A DNA stretch of 64,000 nucleotides, taken from Callorhinus ursinus (Eukaryota; Chordata; Mammalia; Carnivora; Otariidae). The notes below the pieces were generated by a model. That model worked only from the letters and a program-made list of their open reading frames with translations, was not told the DNA's origin and ran no database searches. The position numbers and the translations under genes were made by a program. The stretch lies in the NCBI RefSeq assembly GCF_003265705.1, contig NW_020312966.1, forward strand, positions 20,707,436 through 20,771,435, written 5' to 3'. This document shows, piece by piece, positions 46,886-58,779 of the stretch (its first letter is position 1; each line of letters begins with the position of its first letter).

Positions 46886-49044
46886 GTAAGAGAAGCATAT
46901 TATTCGTGTGTTGGATAGAAGTCTTTCTGAATGCAGGGCACAGTTCTCACCAGCAGACAGTGATTTTGAAGTATATTTTCCAATTACATTTATATTTCCA
47001 TTTTAATTTGTCAGCTGTTTATCTCTTCTAAAGAAGTCAGAAAATCTTTATTTCTGAACTAAAATAATTATATCTTATTCACATTAAAACCCAGTTACAC
47101 ATTGTCACTGAAATCTCAAAGATGAGGTAGAGACAGATTTGCGGGTGTTGTTTACTTGGTTGGCTTTTTCTTTCCAAACACTGAAGTGATGAACTTGACT
47201 TTTGAATTCGTAAAGACAGTTGAGCTAGTAATTGCCAGCTCTTTGGTTTTCCATTGCTCCTGACAGAGTTATTTTCTCTAAATAAAATCCCTAACATTAG
47301 TATCTGAAATATCCACTGCCAAAAGTTTTGTCCCACGGAAGACCAAATAGTGCCATGACTCCCACATATTTTTCCCCCAGCTTTATAGACCCATGGCCAA
47401 GGTTGCTTCCTTTATACCCCACGCTCTTCACTGCCTGTGTTTGAAGAATTCCCAGACATCTTCTTACTTATAAGCATTCCACCATATATTTCTTAAAGAT
47501 AAGAGCTCTTTAAAAAAACACACACACACACACTTCTAACTGTTTTTAAAGAAAATGCTCAACACCACATCATCATAGGGAAATATATTACAAGATTCCC
47601 AAGATTCGTGCACAACTTCTGTATCACGTAAGGTTCCAGTAAATCTGTTAATTCGAGGTGATTTCAGAAGCGAACAAAAAATGTGCACACTTGAAATGCT
47701 AATATAAACTTAAATCTTGATCTGTGAATTTACAAGGAGACATGTGGTGGGGATTTTTTAACTAGCCAAGATAAGTAGTGTGAAAACTATTTTCCTCAGT
47801 TGAGAATTACGGAGATGTCTGGATTCAGGAGGGAAAAACTGTGCCAGCTGTTCATAGAAGTTGAAAGATTTTCAATAGCTTCTAGTGTTTCTATAGTGAC
47901 CAGTTGACTTTAAGCACCACCAATCTGTGAAAGAGGTGTTTGTGCATCGTGTGACCATGTCAATATACAGTACTAAAAATGATACCATTTCACGTTGCAT
48001 TTTTCAAGTTAAACCAGTCCCCTTGCAGAATATGGCAATTTTTTTGAAAGAGATCGGGAAAGCCAGTAATGCCTGACAGTAGAGAGAGTGGCAGGTAGAT
48101 AAGTAATATGCCAGCAAAGGGAAGGAGATGGGCTGGATTCCTGATAGGAGAGTTGCAGTTTTTCAGATGAAGCCATTTAATTAACATAAATGCAGCAGTG
48201 GCTAAAGTTAACACTCGGGAACAACAAAACGCTGTGACAAATCAAAGGTTTTGCCTGACTTGTCTAAATCTTGCCCACTTCTAACATTTTTATTCCCAGT
48301 TAAGGGAAATTCCATTATTCTTTTATTAGAACTCTTAATGGAACTTAGCCATTTGCCGCTTCTACGGGCTTCCTCTTCATATCCTCTGTGGCATTGTATC
48401 AAAGTTACCTCGGATTATTTTGGCTTCCCTTGTGAAGACTTCATTCCTTTGCAAATTAGTCACTGGGCAATGAGGAATTGAATATAAGTGCTAGATGGAG
48501 TTCCTTTTGATCTTTGCTTTAAGATCGGTAATAAATTATTGTAAAGAGCTAGACTGCTTGATGAGTGATTTTTGAAGTTCCAAAGGTTTGGCCTGTTGGC
48601 CTTCTGCTTCATTCTGCATGTGTCGGGACGGAAAAGGGGAAAGTTTCCAGGCAGCTACTGCCCCTTTCTCCAGCTCCATCCAGACATGTCTCACTGGGTC
48701 ACTTTCAACCTTTTCTCCTGTTGATCAGTGTCCACGAAGACTAGCATCCCAGGGGCTGAGGAACGGACATTGCTTTCTCATTCTTAGAATATTCCTTTTA
48801 TTCCCCCATAAATAAAATACAAGGGGGTTGTGATTCAACTTACTTTGTCATTTTAAGTACCCACTTATAGTCAAACAAATTAGCTTTCTAAGCAGATAGG
48901 TTTTAACATAGAATGTTTTGTAAGATGTGGTTAGAGCTGGCTTAAACATCTCATGCTCAGTGAGATTTCTGTAGTGATCTTTAGATTAAATATATACATA
49001 CATTATAAATGAAAGCTTATATAAGGTAAAATATAGGCTGTCTG
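46886..49044. other. Unassigned intron after the 63-nt exon
   Basis: About 2.1 kb with only a (CA)8 run at 47518-47533. No repeat family was recognised, making this one of the cleaner blocks for conserved non-coding sequence. Confidence 0.45.
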
Positions 49045-49175
49045 CAACTTGCTTTAAAAAAAGAATGCAAGGCAGGGAGTGGGTAGGATACAGTAAAATC
49101 AGACTGGCCATGTGTCGACGATTATTGAAACTGGATGATGAGTTTATGGGGGTTCATCATGCTATTCTGCATATT
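49045..49175 (+). mobile_element. Old L1 3' UTR fragment, sense
   Basis: GGCAGGGAGTGGGTAGGATA, CAGACTGGCCATGTGTCGAC, ATTGAAACTGGATGATGAG and TGGGGGTTCATCATGCTATT are in the order of an L1M 3' UTR. A (TTTTC)n run follows at 49178-49197. Confidence 0.65.
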
Positions 49176-49197
49176 TTCTTTTCTTTTCTTTTCTTTT

Positions 49198-51949
49198 TTA
49201 ACATGATGGAAATGTTCCTGGGAGTGAATGTTGTGGTATTCTTTTCCTCTCTAGCTAGATTCCTTTTACTGTTAATTTTTCCCTTGACGTAAATTTATAC
49301 CAAAGAGGGAACACTCAGCATTTCAGTGGGTTCGTCATGCTGAGTAAACTCAGAAATGCAGCTCCTCTTCCAAAGTTGGCATAATTTCCCGGGACTTCAT
49401 CCCAAATTATAGTGGGTCACTTAAATGATAGCCTGGCCTGCTAGAAACTGTTAAAATGGTGGTAATTACAAAGGATAGTACACCCGTTCTTTTCTCAGTG
49501 AGTCAGTTATGCTTGCTCTTCTCTCCTCCCCAACTCCCCCAACCCAGCCAAGATTGCTCCTGCCTGATCCCAGGCACCTGAGAGTCACCAGGTTAAACAA
49601 ACGTGTTGTTTGAGTGAGGCCAGGTGCGTTTCTTAATCGTACTCTGAAGCCATTGTTTACGTTGTAAATGGTCAGTTGGGCTTCTCTTAAATGCTGTTGC
49701 AGAAAGCAAATAAAGCTTAGAGCAGAATGTGCACTCAGAATGAGTCTTAAGGAAAATACCTGATTTATTTTTTATACTCTAAGACAAATTTTGCTGGAGA
49801 TGGGAAGAATTTCATTTTGGAGTGTTATCTCTGGTTCCATGACCATTAAAAAAAAAAAAAAAAAACTGTTTTCAGTTCTTATAATACAGACTTATAGAGA
49901 ATGGCTTGACCAAAGCCAATTCCCATTTTTCTGTCCTAATAAAAGGGAACATTGGTAAAGAGAATCCAAAGCAGCAGGTAATTTGATTTTATTTTGTGCA
50001 CTGTATGCTGTCCTCTGTTATTTTAATTAAACACATAATAAACATAGCTTGTAATTTCTGAAAACACATCATACTAACTACCAGGAAAGGTTACAGGTCC
50101 AGAGGTCTTCCATGTCACTAAAGTTGAATTTTTTCTTTGGATAAGTTATGGGTAAGTAGAGTAGGCTATAATTAGAACACTTTTTATTAAAACTCTGCTT
50201 ATTAGCATGTGCTTTCTGTCTTTGGCCTGAAAGAAGTATTGCCATGCATATAAAAGATGTCTCTCTCTCCCCCCCGTCTCTGTTTCCTTCCTTCCCCCCT
50301 TTTTTTCTTTCTTGTTAGATTTTTATCAGAGTTACGTGTTCAGGGGGGGAAATCTCAGTTTATTGGCTAAATACAGATGTTTATAATCTGCTAACGTAGA
50401 AAGCTATTATAAAATATGAAAATGCTTGGAAGGAAAAAGTACACAATTCTGTTTCGGTCTGTAGTGGGCTTTAACATCTGCGTAGTTCCGTCTCTAAACA
50501 CAGTTAATCTGCGTAACTTTATATATATTCCACCTTTAAAAGTGAGCCTTTAAAGGATTACTATTACAGGTTCTCTATTTTATGAAGTGGGCATCTCACG
50601 TTCTTTAGTGACTATTATTATTTCAATAATTTCCATTCATGGACATAAATGAATGGACACACGTGAGAAGAAACGTTATTGTGAAACCATGTTGGTGGAA
50701 TAAGCTTTTTTCCTGTCTTTTTTTTTTTTTTTTGGTGACTAGTGTTATTTTCAGAATTTTTCTACAGACACAGACATACATCAGCTAAACTATAAACAAA
50801 TTCATATGTGCCCCCCCCCCCCAAAACGCCTGTGTATGGATATGCTTGATGAGTCAGCGTAGGAGCAGAGTGAAAACAAACATTAGTGCTTTACACAGCC
50901 AGAGGCCCTTTGTGCAGGAGTTGCTGCCGTCTGGTACCTGGCTCGGAGTCCGCCAGCCCGCCAGCCCGCCAGTCAGGACCCAGCCTGTCCACTTCCTCGT
51001 TTCATTCTCTCTCCCCACAGCGTTACTTCTTCAAGGCCCCCATCCACATGCAGTCCACTTTTAAAAAGACTGTTTCTAACAAACAGACGTGTCTGGTTTC
51101 CCAAAAAAATAGTCAACCCTAGCAGCAGTTACAGAGAGGGTGGTTATGGCTTCAAGAAGCCAGAGATCCATTAAAAAGTGGCGGCATACTAAAATGAAGG
51201 CAAGGACGAAGCCATGAGGGCAGTAAGTCATTAACAAAGGAACTGCCCAAGTGCAGCTGGCCCAGGACCACTTAATTTGGACCCAAATACCCAGAGATCC
51301 CTACACATTTTAGTAGTCCCGGAGTAAAATAATTGGGCCTAAATTACAGCAAGAAGCAGATGTTTTAGAATAGTAGAGACCGTCTATGGTCTGTTTTTAG
51401 AAATATTGCTATTTTAAGGATAGATGTTATTTATCTTGAAAAACTCTTAGGAATAGCTGGTTTTTTAAGGTTGGATGCATGAAGTGTCGTTATAGAACGT
51501 GGTTTAATAACAGAGAAAGAGTAAGAGTGCTTGAGCATGTGCTGGTAGTTGGGTAAAGGACCCAAAAAATGTGTGCGAGCAGAAAAAAAATGAGGAGAGA
51601 ATCCATATTCCCCCAAATTACTTATTTATATAATTAGATACGGTAAAAATAATAACGTATATGATATTTTTATCTTAAAGAGTACACTAGGCATAACTTG
51701 AGTAGAAGAATTGGAAGTGATGTATCAGTACAGTGCATTTTTAAGTGCAATATTAAATATACAAAAAATGCTGATACGTATTTGCATAACCCACACTTCC
51801 TAAGACTACCTTAAGCACTGCTATTAATACAAACACATCTGGGAATTCATGCCTACCAGTGCACAGTGAAATATGATTTAATAAAAAAAATGTAAAAAAT
51901 ACTGTCTGTGGCTTCATGTGGACAGAAGCACACAGCAAAAGTTTATTTT
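49198..51949. other. Unassigned intron (2.7 kb)
   Basis: No named repeat. There are mononucleotide runs: A18 at about 49848-49865, T16 at 50719-50734 and C12 at 50811-50822. A direct CCGCCAGC/CCGCCAG triplet lies at 50950-50971. No gene. Confidence 0.45.
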
Positions 51950-52177
51950 AAAAGTCTCAGGGAAGGGGCTTCTGGGTGGCTCAGTCATTAAGCGTCTGCC
52001 TCTGGCTCAGGTCATGGTTCCAGGGTCCTGGGATCGAGCCCCACGTCGGGCTCCCTGCTCCGCCGGGAATCTGCTTCTCCCTCTCTCTCTGCTGTTCCCA
52101 GTGCTTGTGTTCTCTCGCTCTGTCAAATAAATAAATAAAATCTTTTAAAAAAATCTAAAAAAAAAGTCTCGGGGGAA
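51950..52177 (+). mobile_element. CAN-SINE, sense, with target-site duplication
   Basis: Target duplication AAAAGTCTCAGGGAA (51950-51964) and AAAAGTCTCGGGGGAA (52162-52177). Head GGGGCTTCTGGGTGGCTCAG, tail CAAATAAATAAATAAAATCTTTT. Confidence 0.95.
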
Positions 52178-53464
52178 AAAAAGTCTTGGGTTATACCACC
52201 ATCCTTCCTTCCCTGAGAGACCGTTCGTCCCTGTGGCATCAGGTTTCGTAAATACATAGGTCCTACCTGGAGCGAAAGGGGCCATTTCACCTTAGAAATA
52301 CAGTATTGATATACGTTTCTCCATTAATCAGATTTGTCTAGTGATTTAAGATAACACAAGTCACGTTGCCTGGCATTTTCTGTTTGAAGAGTAATGGCCA
52401 TGTGACTCTGTCCCAGGGCAGCCACGGTTTTGTCAAGCCTTCATTATCCCCTGTGCTTTGGGGAACATAATGTCGCAACAGAGTGCTTTGAGTGGTTCTT
52501 CTCGAGAGGGAGATTGAATTTGGATCCCTGCCTGCTGGCCCTATTGAGCTTCGAGCTATCTGCTGTCTGGAAATAGCATATTCGGTTTTTAATGGATACA
52601 GCACTCTATGATAGCCAGATTTGCACGGCACGTGTGGATAAAGAAACAAGTTACTGATTTGGCATGTTTATGCCATGCTTGACGCAGTTCCCCACAGCAG
52701 CCCGTCCAAAGCCATTTGTGCACCTCACTCCATTCCCCATCTTTGGCAAAGACTAAAAAATGTTTAAAAAGTAATTTTAGGGATGTTGCTAAATATCAGG
52801 AACAATTGGATAAATGTCCTCTTGATTGAGTTGCCTTATTGTTGTAACACATGTCATCCTAAAACCACACTCAGGGTATGGCCTCAAAGCACGGGGAAGT
52901 GAGTACTTCTGTAAATAGTAAACCCGTGTTCACGGGCCCCATGAACTCTAAAAGCCAAATGACTAACTCAGCCTCAAAATAAAGGACGTGACTAAAGCGC
53001 TCCCTTCGCATAAAATCTGTGCTCACATTTGTTAAAATGTCTTTCCTCTCAAGGTGATCATATAATTATTACAAAGATGCAGACATGGTTCAGCTGTGTT
53101 TTACTTCAATAGCAAATGCGTCTAGCTACCCTTTTGCTTCCTGATCTGTGCCAACCTGACCCAAAGGCATTTTCTTCATTTTTAACCCTCCTCAGCTGGT
53201 GATTCAGGTGGACTAACTCATCATGTTTCCTTGAGCCTACCTTTGCCACTGTATCTATGTATTTTACTCTTTTCCTTCTAAAATGGCATTGGTCTAAAAC
53301 CCAAACATTTTTTTTACACGTTAATATTGTGACTGTAACTGCAAGGATGGGGGTATGGAAGCATGCGGAAATGGCACAGATAGATACCCCAGAGCCTGGT
53401 GGATACCAGCATTCTGCTTTGCCAGTCACCCTGAGGACTGACAAAGACAATGGAATCTGAGTGG
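52178..53464. other. Unassigned intron
   Basis: About 1.3 kb without a named repeat. Open frames here (52338-52649 minus, 53106-53450 minus) have no recognised domain. Confidence 0.45.
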
Positions 53465-53469
53465 ACCTA

Positions 53470-53504
<35 letters not shown>
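53470..53504. repeat. (ATT)n microsatellite
   Basis: Eleven to twelve uninterrupted ATT units, adjacent to the MIR that follows. Confidence 0.95.
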
Positions 53505-53507
<3 letters not shown>

Positions 53508-53745
53508 CTATTTGGTGCACACCATGTAACTGGCACTATCCTCAAAGCTTGACATAAGTGCATAACTCATTTACTCTTCATACTGACCCTGTGAGAACTC
53601 GGATTGTCCCCTGTTTTGCAGATGAGCAAACGGACACGGAGAGATTCTGTGACTGCTCAGGGTCACACAGCTAGTAAGTTACAGAGCAGTTTCGCTCCAG
53701 AGTCCAGACTCATCAGCCCCGTGCCATGAGTAGCTAAAAAGCCAC
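53505..53745 (-). mobile_element. MIR SINE, antisense, near full length
   Basis: Complement of the whole MIR in order: GTAACTGGCACTATCCTCAA, CATTTACTCTTCATACTGAC, TTTTGCAGATGAGCAAACGG, GGGTCACACAGCTAGTAAGT, and CTCCAGAGTCCAGACTCATC. Confidence 0.9.
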
Positions 53746-54973
53746 AGTGTAAGATGCTCTAATAAAAGGTGGGTTGATAGCTTAAGCTCAGGGTCGAAGT
53801 GGACCTCTTCCCCCGCCTCTCTCTCCCCCACTTCCGAGTCGAAATTTACATAGGTAAACTCTAGGTGGAAAGAGGTGTGAGAAGGAATAAAAGGGGCAGA
53901 AGACAGAAGTAGGGGAAGAGCGTTGAGGACTCCATTGAATGGCCTCCTGGTAAAGCAGACAGTAAAGCAGCCAAGCGGACCCTAAAAACCACCACCCTCA
54001 CCTCCTTTCTCCCCGTCCTTGCTGACTGATTCACCATCAGCCTGGGGCGAAGATATCTTGAATAAAGCCGGATGTCGGGGCAAATATCAAATATCAGGCT
54101 GGTCCAGTGCTCTGTTCATCAGAGAGCCCTGTCCAACTTGCTCTCTTCCTGGGCTCCTCCCTGGGGGGTGGGGGCCGGGCGGGTTAGAGCCACAGCCCAG
54201 GGCTTCCCGCCAAAGGATTGAATTCTTTAGGACCAACACAGTAGGAGGTGTCCAAGCCAGAGAAATAGGGTAAGTCAGGGTCTAAGTCACTGGGAAAGGT
54301 TGAGGAGAAAATCATCTGAAACCATGACACATGGACATAGGAAAAGGCCAGCAGGGCAGCTTAGAAGCAGGTAGGGTGACGTCCTGTGCGGGTTATCTGG
54401 ACCCCAGCCAGCACTTGTGACTTCCTGTTATGGGTAGGCGGGGTCATGATGCAGAAAATGGGCAGTTTCCCAGATCCCAGGGTAAGAATGTCGCATTTAG
54501 TAGATTACTGTCTCCCCTCCACCTCTCCACCCAAGCGCTCTCAGGAATCTTAGTAATAGGGGAAGAAACAAAGTTCATAATGAAATCCTTTGCCAACATG
54601 CAGCATATAAAAGTACTGATAAAAAATAATCAAAAGAAAGTCTACATAGGTATGGCAGTTACTGTGTTCAGGTTATTTATCAAACCTAAAGGAATCACCG
54701 TTTTTGCTGCCATTGGTTGTACGCTCCCTCCACGAAATTCACCAGCGTCGGGAAGAAGTGAGCCAAGGGCAGGGAGAGGGACGGCCCCCAAGTGCTCGAG
54801 CGCGACTACAGCCGCCCCAGGCTTGCCCGCCACTCTTCCACCAGTCTCCCCGCTGGTGCTCCGCCATCAGTCTCTGCACCCTGTCCCAACCCTGTCCGTG
54901 TCTCATCACTGCTGTGCACGGCCACTTACCAGCCTTTCCCGCCCCCACTGGGACACGATCCACTTGATACGTT
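53746..54973. other. Unassigned intron with a GC-rich, CpG-containing patch
   Basis: The interval 54725-54965 is clearly GC-rich, with several CpGs (for example CGAGCGCGAC at 54798). It carries the longest open frame in the window (54430-54975), whose product I do not recognise. It runs into the transposon that follows. A small exon or CpG-rich regulatory element is possible but unsupported. Confidence 0.4.
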
Positions 54974-55155
54974 AGGGTTGCCAGGATTAGCAAATAAAAA
55001 TACAGCATACCCAGTTAAATTTGAATTTCAGATAAACAGCATTTTTTTAATATAGATTGTGTCCCATGCAGTAAGTGGAACATAGTTATACTAAAAATTT
55101 ATTCATCAAAAATTCATATACAACTAGGTGTTCTCTTTTTATCTGGCAACCCAGG
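54974..55155. mobile_element. Near-palindromic nonautonomous DNA transposon
   Basis: The left end AGGGTTGCCAGGATTAGCAA and right end TTTTTATCTGGCAACCCAG are inverted copies. The halves continue as inverted repeats inwards (GTCCCATGCAG near the centre at 55060-55070, with complementary blocks on either side such as TTTGAATTTCAGATAAACA). It belongs to a known hairpin-forming class of short elements. The name was not assigned. Confidence 0.75.
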
Positions 55156-55392
55156 CTGCACGGGGATGACATATTTCACTTTGGCAAATTGAGACAGAAA
55201 GGTGAAAAGAAAAGAAAATCCAAAATGGAATGAAATCTTTAAAAATGATTTTAAAACCTCCTCTGCATTTGGTGCGAAGGACGTGAGAATGTTTGTTCCT
55301 ATCCCTCATCTCATCCCTATTTCTATAACGTGCCTGGCCTCTTCTCAAAGGCTGACACATATGTCAGATATTTTAATTAGGAAGATAGATTG

Positions 55393-55574
55393 AGGTGCCT
55401 GGGTGGCTCGGTCGTTAAGCGTCTGCCTTCGGCTCAGGTCATGATCTCGAGCCCCGCGTCGGGCTCCCTGCTCGGCGGGGAGCCTGCTTCTCCCTCTGCC
55501 TCTGCCTCTCCTCCCTGCTCATTTTCTCTTTCTCTCTCTCTCCCCCAAATAAATAAATAAAATCTTAAAAAAAG
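55393..55574 (+). mobile_element. CAN-SINE, sense, with small internal deletion
   Basis: Head AGGTGCCTGGGTGGCTCGG. The block between CATGATCTC and GAGCCCCGCG lacks the usual CAGGGTCCTGGGATC. Tail CAAATAAATAAATAAAATCTT. The next 185 bp are L1, followed by another SINE. Confidence 0.95.
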
Positions 55575-55579
55575 AAAAA

Positions 55580-55760
55580 CTAGAACCTACCAGAGGGGAG
55601 CTGGGTGGGGGATGGGAGAAATAGGTGATGGGGACTAAGGAGGGTACTTATGATGAGCACCGGTGATATTGGCAAGGGTTGAGTCACTATACCTGAAGCT
55701 AGTATTACAGTGTATGTTATCCAACTGGAATTTAAATAAACACTTAAATAAAAAAAGGAT
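55580..55760 (+). mobile_element. L1 3' end, sense, 5'-truncated
   Basis: CTACCAGAGGGGAGCTGGGT, GTGATGGGGACTAAGGAGGG, GATGAGCACCGGTGATATTG and TTAAATAAACACTTAAATAAA follow the order of a carnivore L1 3' UTR, ending in an A-rich tail. It is sandwiched between two sense SINEs. Confidence 0.8.
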
Positions 55761-55762
55761 AA

Positions 55763-55950
55763 GGGGCACCTGGGTGGCTCAGTCGTTGAGCGTCTGCCTT
55801 CGGCCCAGGTCATGGTCCCAGGGTCCTGGGATCGAGCCCCGCGTCGGGCTCCCTGCTCCTTGGGAAGCCTGCTTCTCCCTCTCCCGCTCCCCCTGCTTGT
55901 GTTCCCTCTCTCGCTGTGTCTCTCTGTGAAATAAATAAAATCTTAAAAGA
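55763..55950 (+). mobile_element. CAN-SINE, sense
   Basis: Head GGGGCACCTGGGTGGCTCAG, complete middle, tail GAAATAAATAAAATCTTAAAA. It is inserted at or just after the A-rich tail of the L1 piece, a common landing site. Confidence 0.95.
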
Positions 55951-57199
55951 AAAAAGAAGATAAAACAACTTGCTCATTTGACCCTAGTTCTCTAAAACCT
56001 TATAACAACATTTTACCCTGGGAAATCTGTCTGGAAAATTGCTTGGAAGACACAAACAGAAGTTAAATTAAAACCTACCAATACCTTATTTTCAAGGAAT
56101 AAGAATTTTCATTTCCCCTCTGAAAAGCACACTTTGTTTCTCGGCAATATATTTTATCATAAAATATAATTAATGACTTCTTCGTAGCCGAAGTTATTTC
56201 TATTGAGATGTGCCGAGAAACATTAATGCTAGTGATGCTCACAGCAAGTAATGTAGGCAGTCACTAGAGAAATGAGGAAGCTAGTTCTGCTTTTTTTTTC
56301 TCTCTCTCTCTCTCTTTAGCTCTACTGCTCAAGTTTTAAGACTGTCAAGAGTCCTGTGATTGGTGGAGTGTGGGTTGATGCTGTTTGCGGAATGGGCTCC
56401 CCAGGCCTGGCCTGTGTCTTCCTCAGCACATTATTAACAATGGCTGAAGGGCCCCAGTCTGTGCGCCCCCTCCTGTGATTACCAGCCTGCCATACAGAGT
56501 CTGACTTGCACAATTTCCAGAGTTCTGTTGACCAAAAATAGTGAAGTGCAAGTATTTCCACGGGCCAATAATTCATTCTCTCGAGGGTTTTTGCGCAAGA
56601 TTAAGAAGCTGGGATTACAGATAGCATCTGTGGTGCTTTTTTAGCGTACACGTTAACGCTCTTCTGTTGAAATTGGAAAACTGGAATTTTAGCATCTGGA
56701 GAAAAAAAAAGTTAACTAGCTTCTTCTAATGACTGTTAATATTTTCCGTTATTCAACACTACCTTTGGGTGCCTTTCAGAATTCCGGAGATATTTTAAAT
56801 GCACACGCGTCGAATAGAAATAAAAGAGTTTTAAAAACTCAAGTTCTTTTTAATTTAGCTCCGTTAATATGTGGAACACACATGGGTAAGAAAGGAGACC
56901 ATCCCATTTTTAATTACTGTAAAGTATAATAATCCAGCGACTGTGCATAAAACAAATCTCTAATTCACTTTAAGATATTTTCTTTTGAAGGGGGATGATT
57001 TTCAAGCTGCCTTGTTTCTCTTTACTCCTCACTTTTTATTTCTTATCAACGCTTTCCTTTTCCGATTTGATTTAAAATTTTAAGTTGTTGCCGGTTAAGG
57101 TTTCATTTGACCTTTGCCCCCGCCCCCACCCCCAGGGGTTCTTACACTCTCCTGTTGTTGTCGGATGTCTCTAGGTGCAAGCTGATTATCTTCCCCTAT
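55951..57199. other. Unassigned intron, repeat-poor
   Basis: Only a CT run (56300-56314) and a C-rich tract (57118-57134) are repetitive. The block 56330-57000 looks unique, with no repeat or exon evidence. Its low repeat content makes it a candidate for a conserved regulatory element. Confidence 0.45.
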
Positions 57200-57850
57200 C
57201 TATTCTGTGCATTCGTATTTTCTTACTATTCCACTTTTGCATTTCTCCACCCAGTTTCTTAGATACTCTTACCTTTTGCCCTCCATAATGTTTCCCCTTG
57301 GGACCTGCAGCATGGTGCGTCCTGGTACTTTCCTTCTACCGGAGCTAGTCATTGGCACCTCAGCAACTGCTGTCCGCCCCCCACCCTACTGCCTTAGACC
57401 CTAGAGCTGGGAGCATCTCCAGAGCTCGTGCAGTCCCACCTTGCCCCCATCCCATCTCTACTGTGTGGGTGAGGAGCAGCTTCCTTTGTCCTGTTGAGTT
57501 CATCCTTCAGAACCCAGTTTAATTTCCCCTTCTTTGCATCTTCTCTGACACCCACAAAAAACTGTTCTCACACCATCACTCTGACGTGCAAATGCCTTTA
57601 TTACTTGCCTTGTCATGCTCTTAGAATTCCGTTCTACTCAGTAAACGCGAGTTGTTCCCTGGGGGACAGGTGCAGTAATGGGGATAAGAGGCCCCTAATC
57701 CAATGGGGCGGTAGAGGGGGACAGCAACAAATAGTGCATTTAACTATGTTGCTCTGGTAGGTATTTATGATTGGCATGACTATCCCACCCTACTACACTG
57801 TGGGTGTTTTCAGGACAGAGATCATATCTTGCTTTTTTTTCCCCCTCTTC
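57200..57850 (+). mobile_element. L2 LINE fragment, sense, interrupted
   Basis: TTGAGTTCATCCTTCAGAAC, CTTTGCATCTTCTCTGACAC, GCCTTTATTACTTGCCTTGT and, later, CACTGTGGGTGTTTTCAGGA, CAGAGATCATATCTTGC follow the order of an L2 3' end. The interval 57640-57770 between them is foreign and not assigned. The part before 57480 is the weakest. Confidence 0.6.
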
Positions 57851-58129
57851 AAGAAAAGACCCTGAATTATGGACTAGAATTTAATGTGTTGTATATATGA
57901 AGTGTACTTTACTTTTCTTTTGATCTGCGTACCATAACTATACAAAAGCACTTTTCCATCAGCCCACAGAAAATACAGGGTTAAAACCCAGTCTCTTAAT
58001 TCCCCGTTTGTAGCCCTGCCCACATCAGTGCACACTGGAATGTTCCAGGAGTAATGGCCAAGCTGTGGGAGCAGGTACTAAGTTTGTTCTTGGTTTTTAA
58101 TTATAAAGTCAGTAACAGGATGCTTAATA

Positions 58130-58640
58130 CTGTATTCAGAGAAAGCCTCCTCCTAACCCTTACAGACCCTTGTTCACTTCTCCAGAAGCAACCACTGTTT
58201 CTAGTTTTATGTGTAGATTTCTAGGGTTATTTTTACCTATATAAGCACGTGCCTACCTCTGTGGTTTTATTTAGACACTTGCTTTTTTAATTCAAATGTT
58301 AACATAGCTACAAATTCTTACGTTTCTTTTTTCATATGATAGCATATCTTGGAGATAATTTCAACCCATACATAAAGAGCTACCTCGTTCCTTTTTAAAA
58401 AGTAAATGGATATATTCTGTACCAGATGTTGACCATATCTAACTAGAGTCTTACTGATGGATCTTCGGGTGGCTTCTGATCTTTTAATCCTACAGGTAGT
58501 GCTACAGGTAGTGCTGCATAATCTCAGAAATGGGTCCTTTCATGTGTGTATAAGTATCAACTGTATGATAAATTTCTAGAAGTAGAATGGCTGTATCATA
58601 GGTGACTGCATTTTAAATCCTAAGGATCGCAAGTTACCCA
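58130..58640 (-). mobile_element. Old L1 (L1ME-type) 3' UTR, antisense
   Basis: Complement of an L1M 3' UTR: CAGAAGCAACCACTGTTTCT, GATAGCATATCTTGGAGATA, TAAAGAGCTACCTCGTTCC and ATAAATTTCTAGAAGTAGAA. A tandem 12-bp repeat (TACAGGTAGTGC twice) lies at 58492-58515. Confidence 0.78.
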
Positions 58641-58779
58641 CTAAACAAGGTGTTTCAGAGGTAAAACAGGGTTTCCTCACACCCTCCCCTACACACTATG
58701 TCAACTAAGTTTTAATATCCTCTCCTCTGAGTCACAAACAAAGAATAATTTGGTCTTTGATTTTATATCGCTACCTCGA

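Noticed and set aside
54430..54975. A 181-codon plus-strand gene
   Set aside because: No recognised domain, low-complexity C-terminal part, and the end lies at a transposon edge. Kept only as a finding on the GC-rich patch.
56291..56319. A strong splice acceptor (long CT tract and TTTAG) suggesting a hidden exon after 56319
   Set aside because: No good donor (GTAAGT or GTGAGT type) was found in the next 200 bp and the downstream frame matches nothing known.
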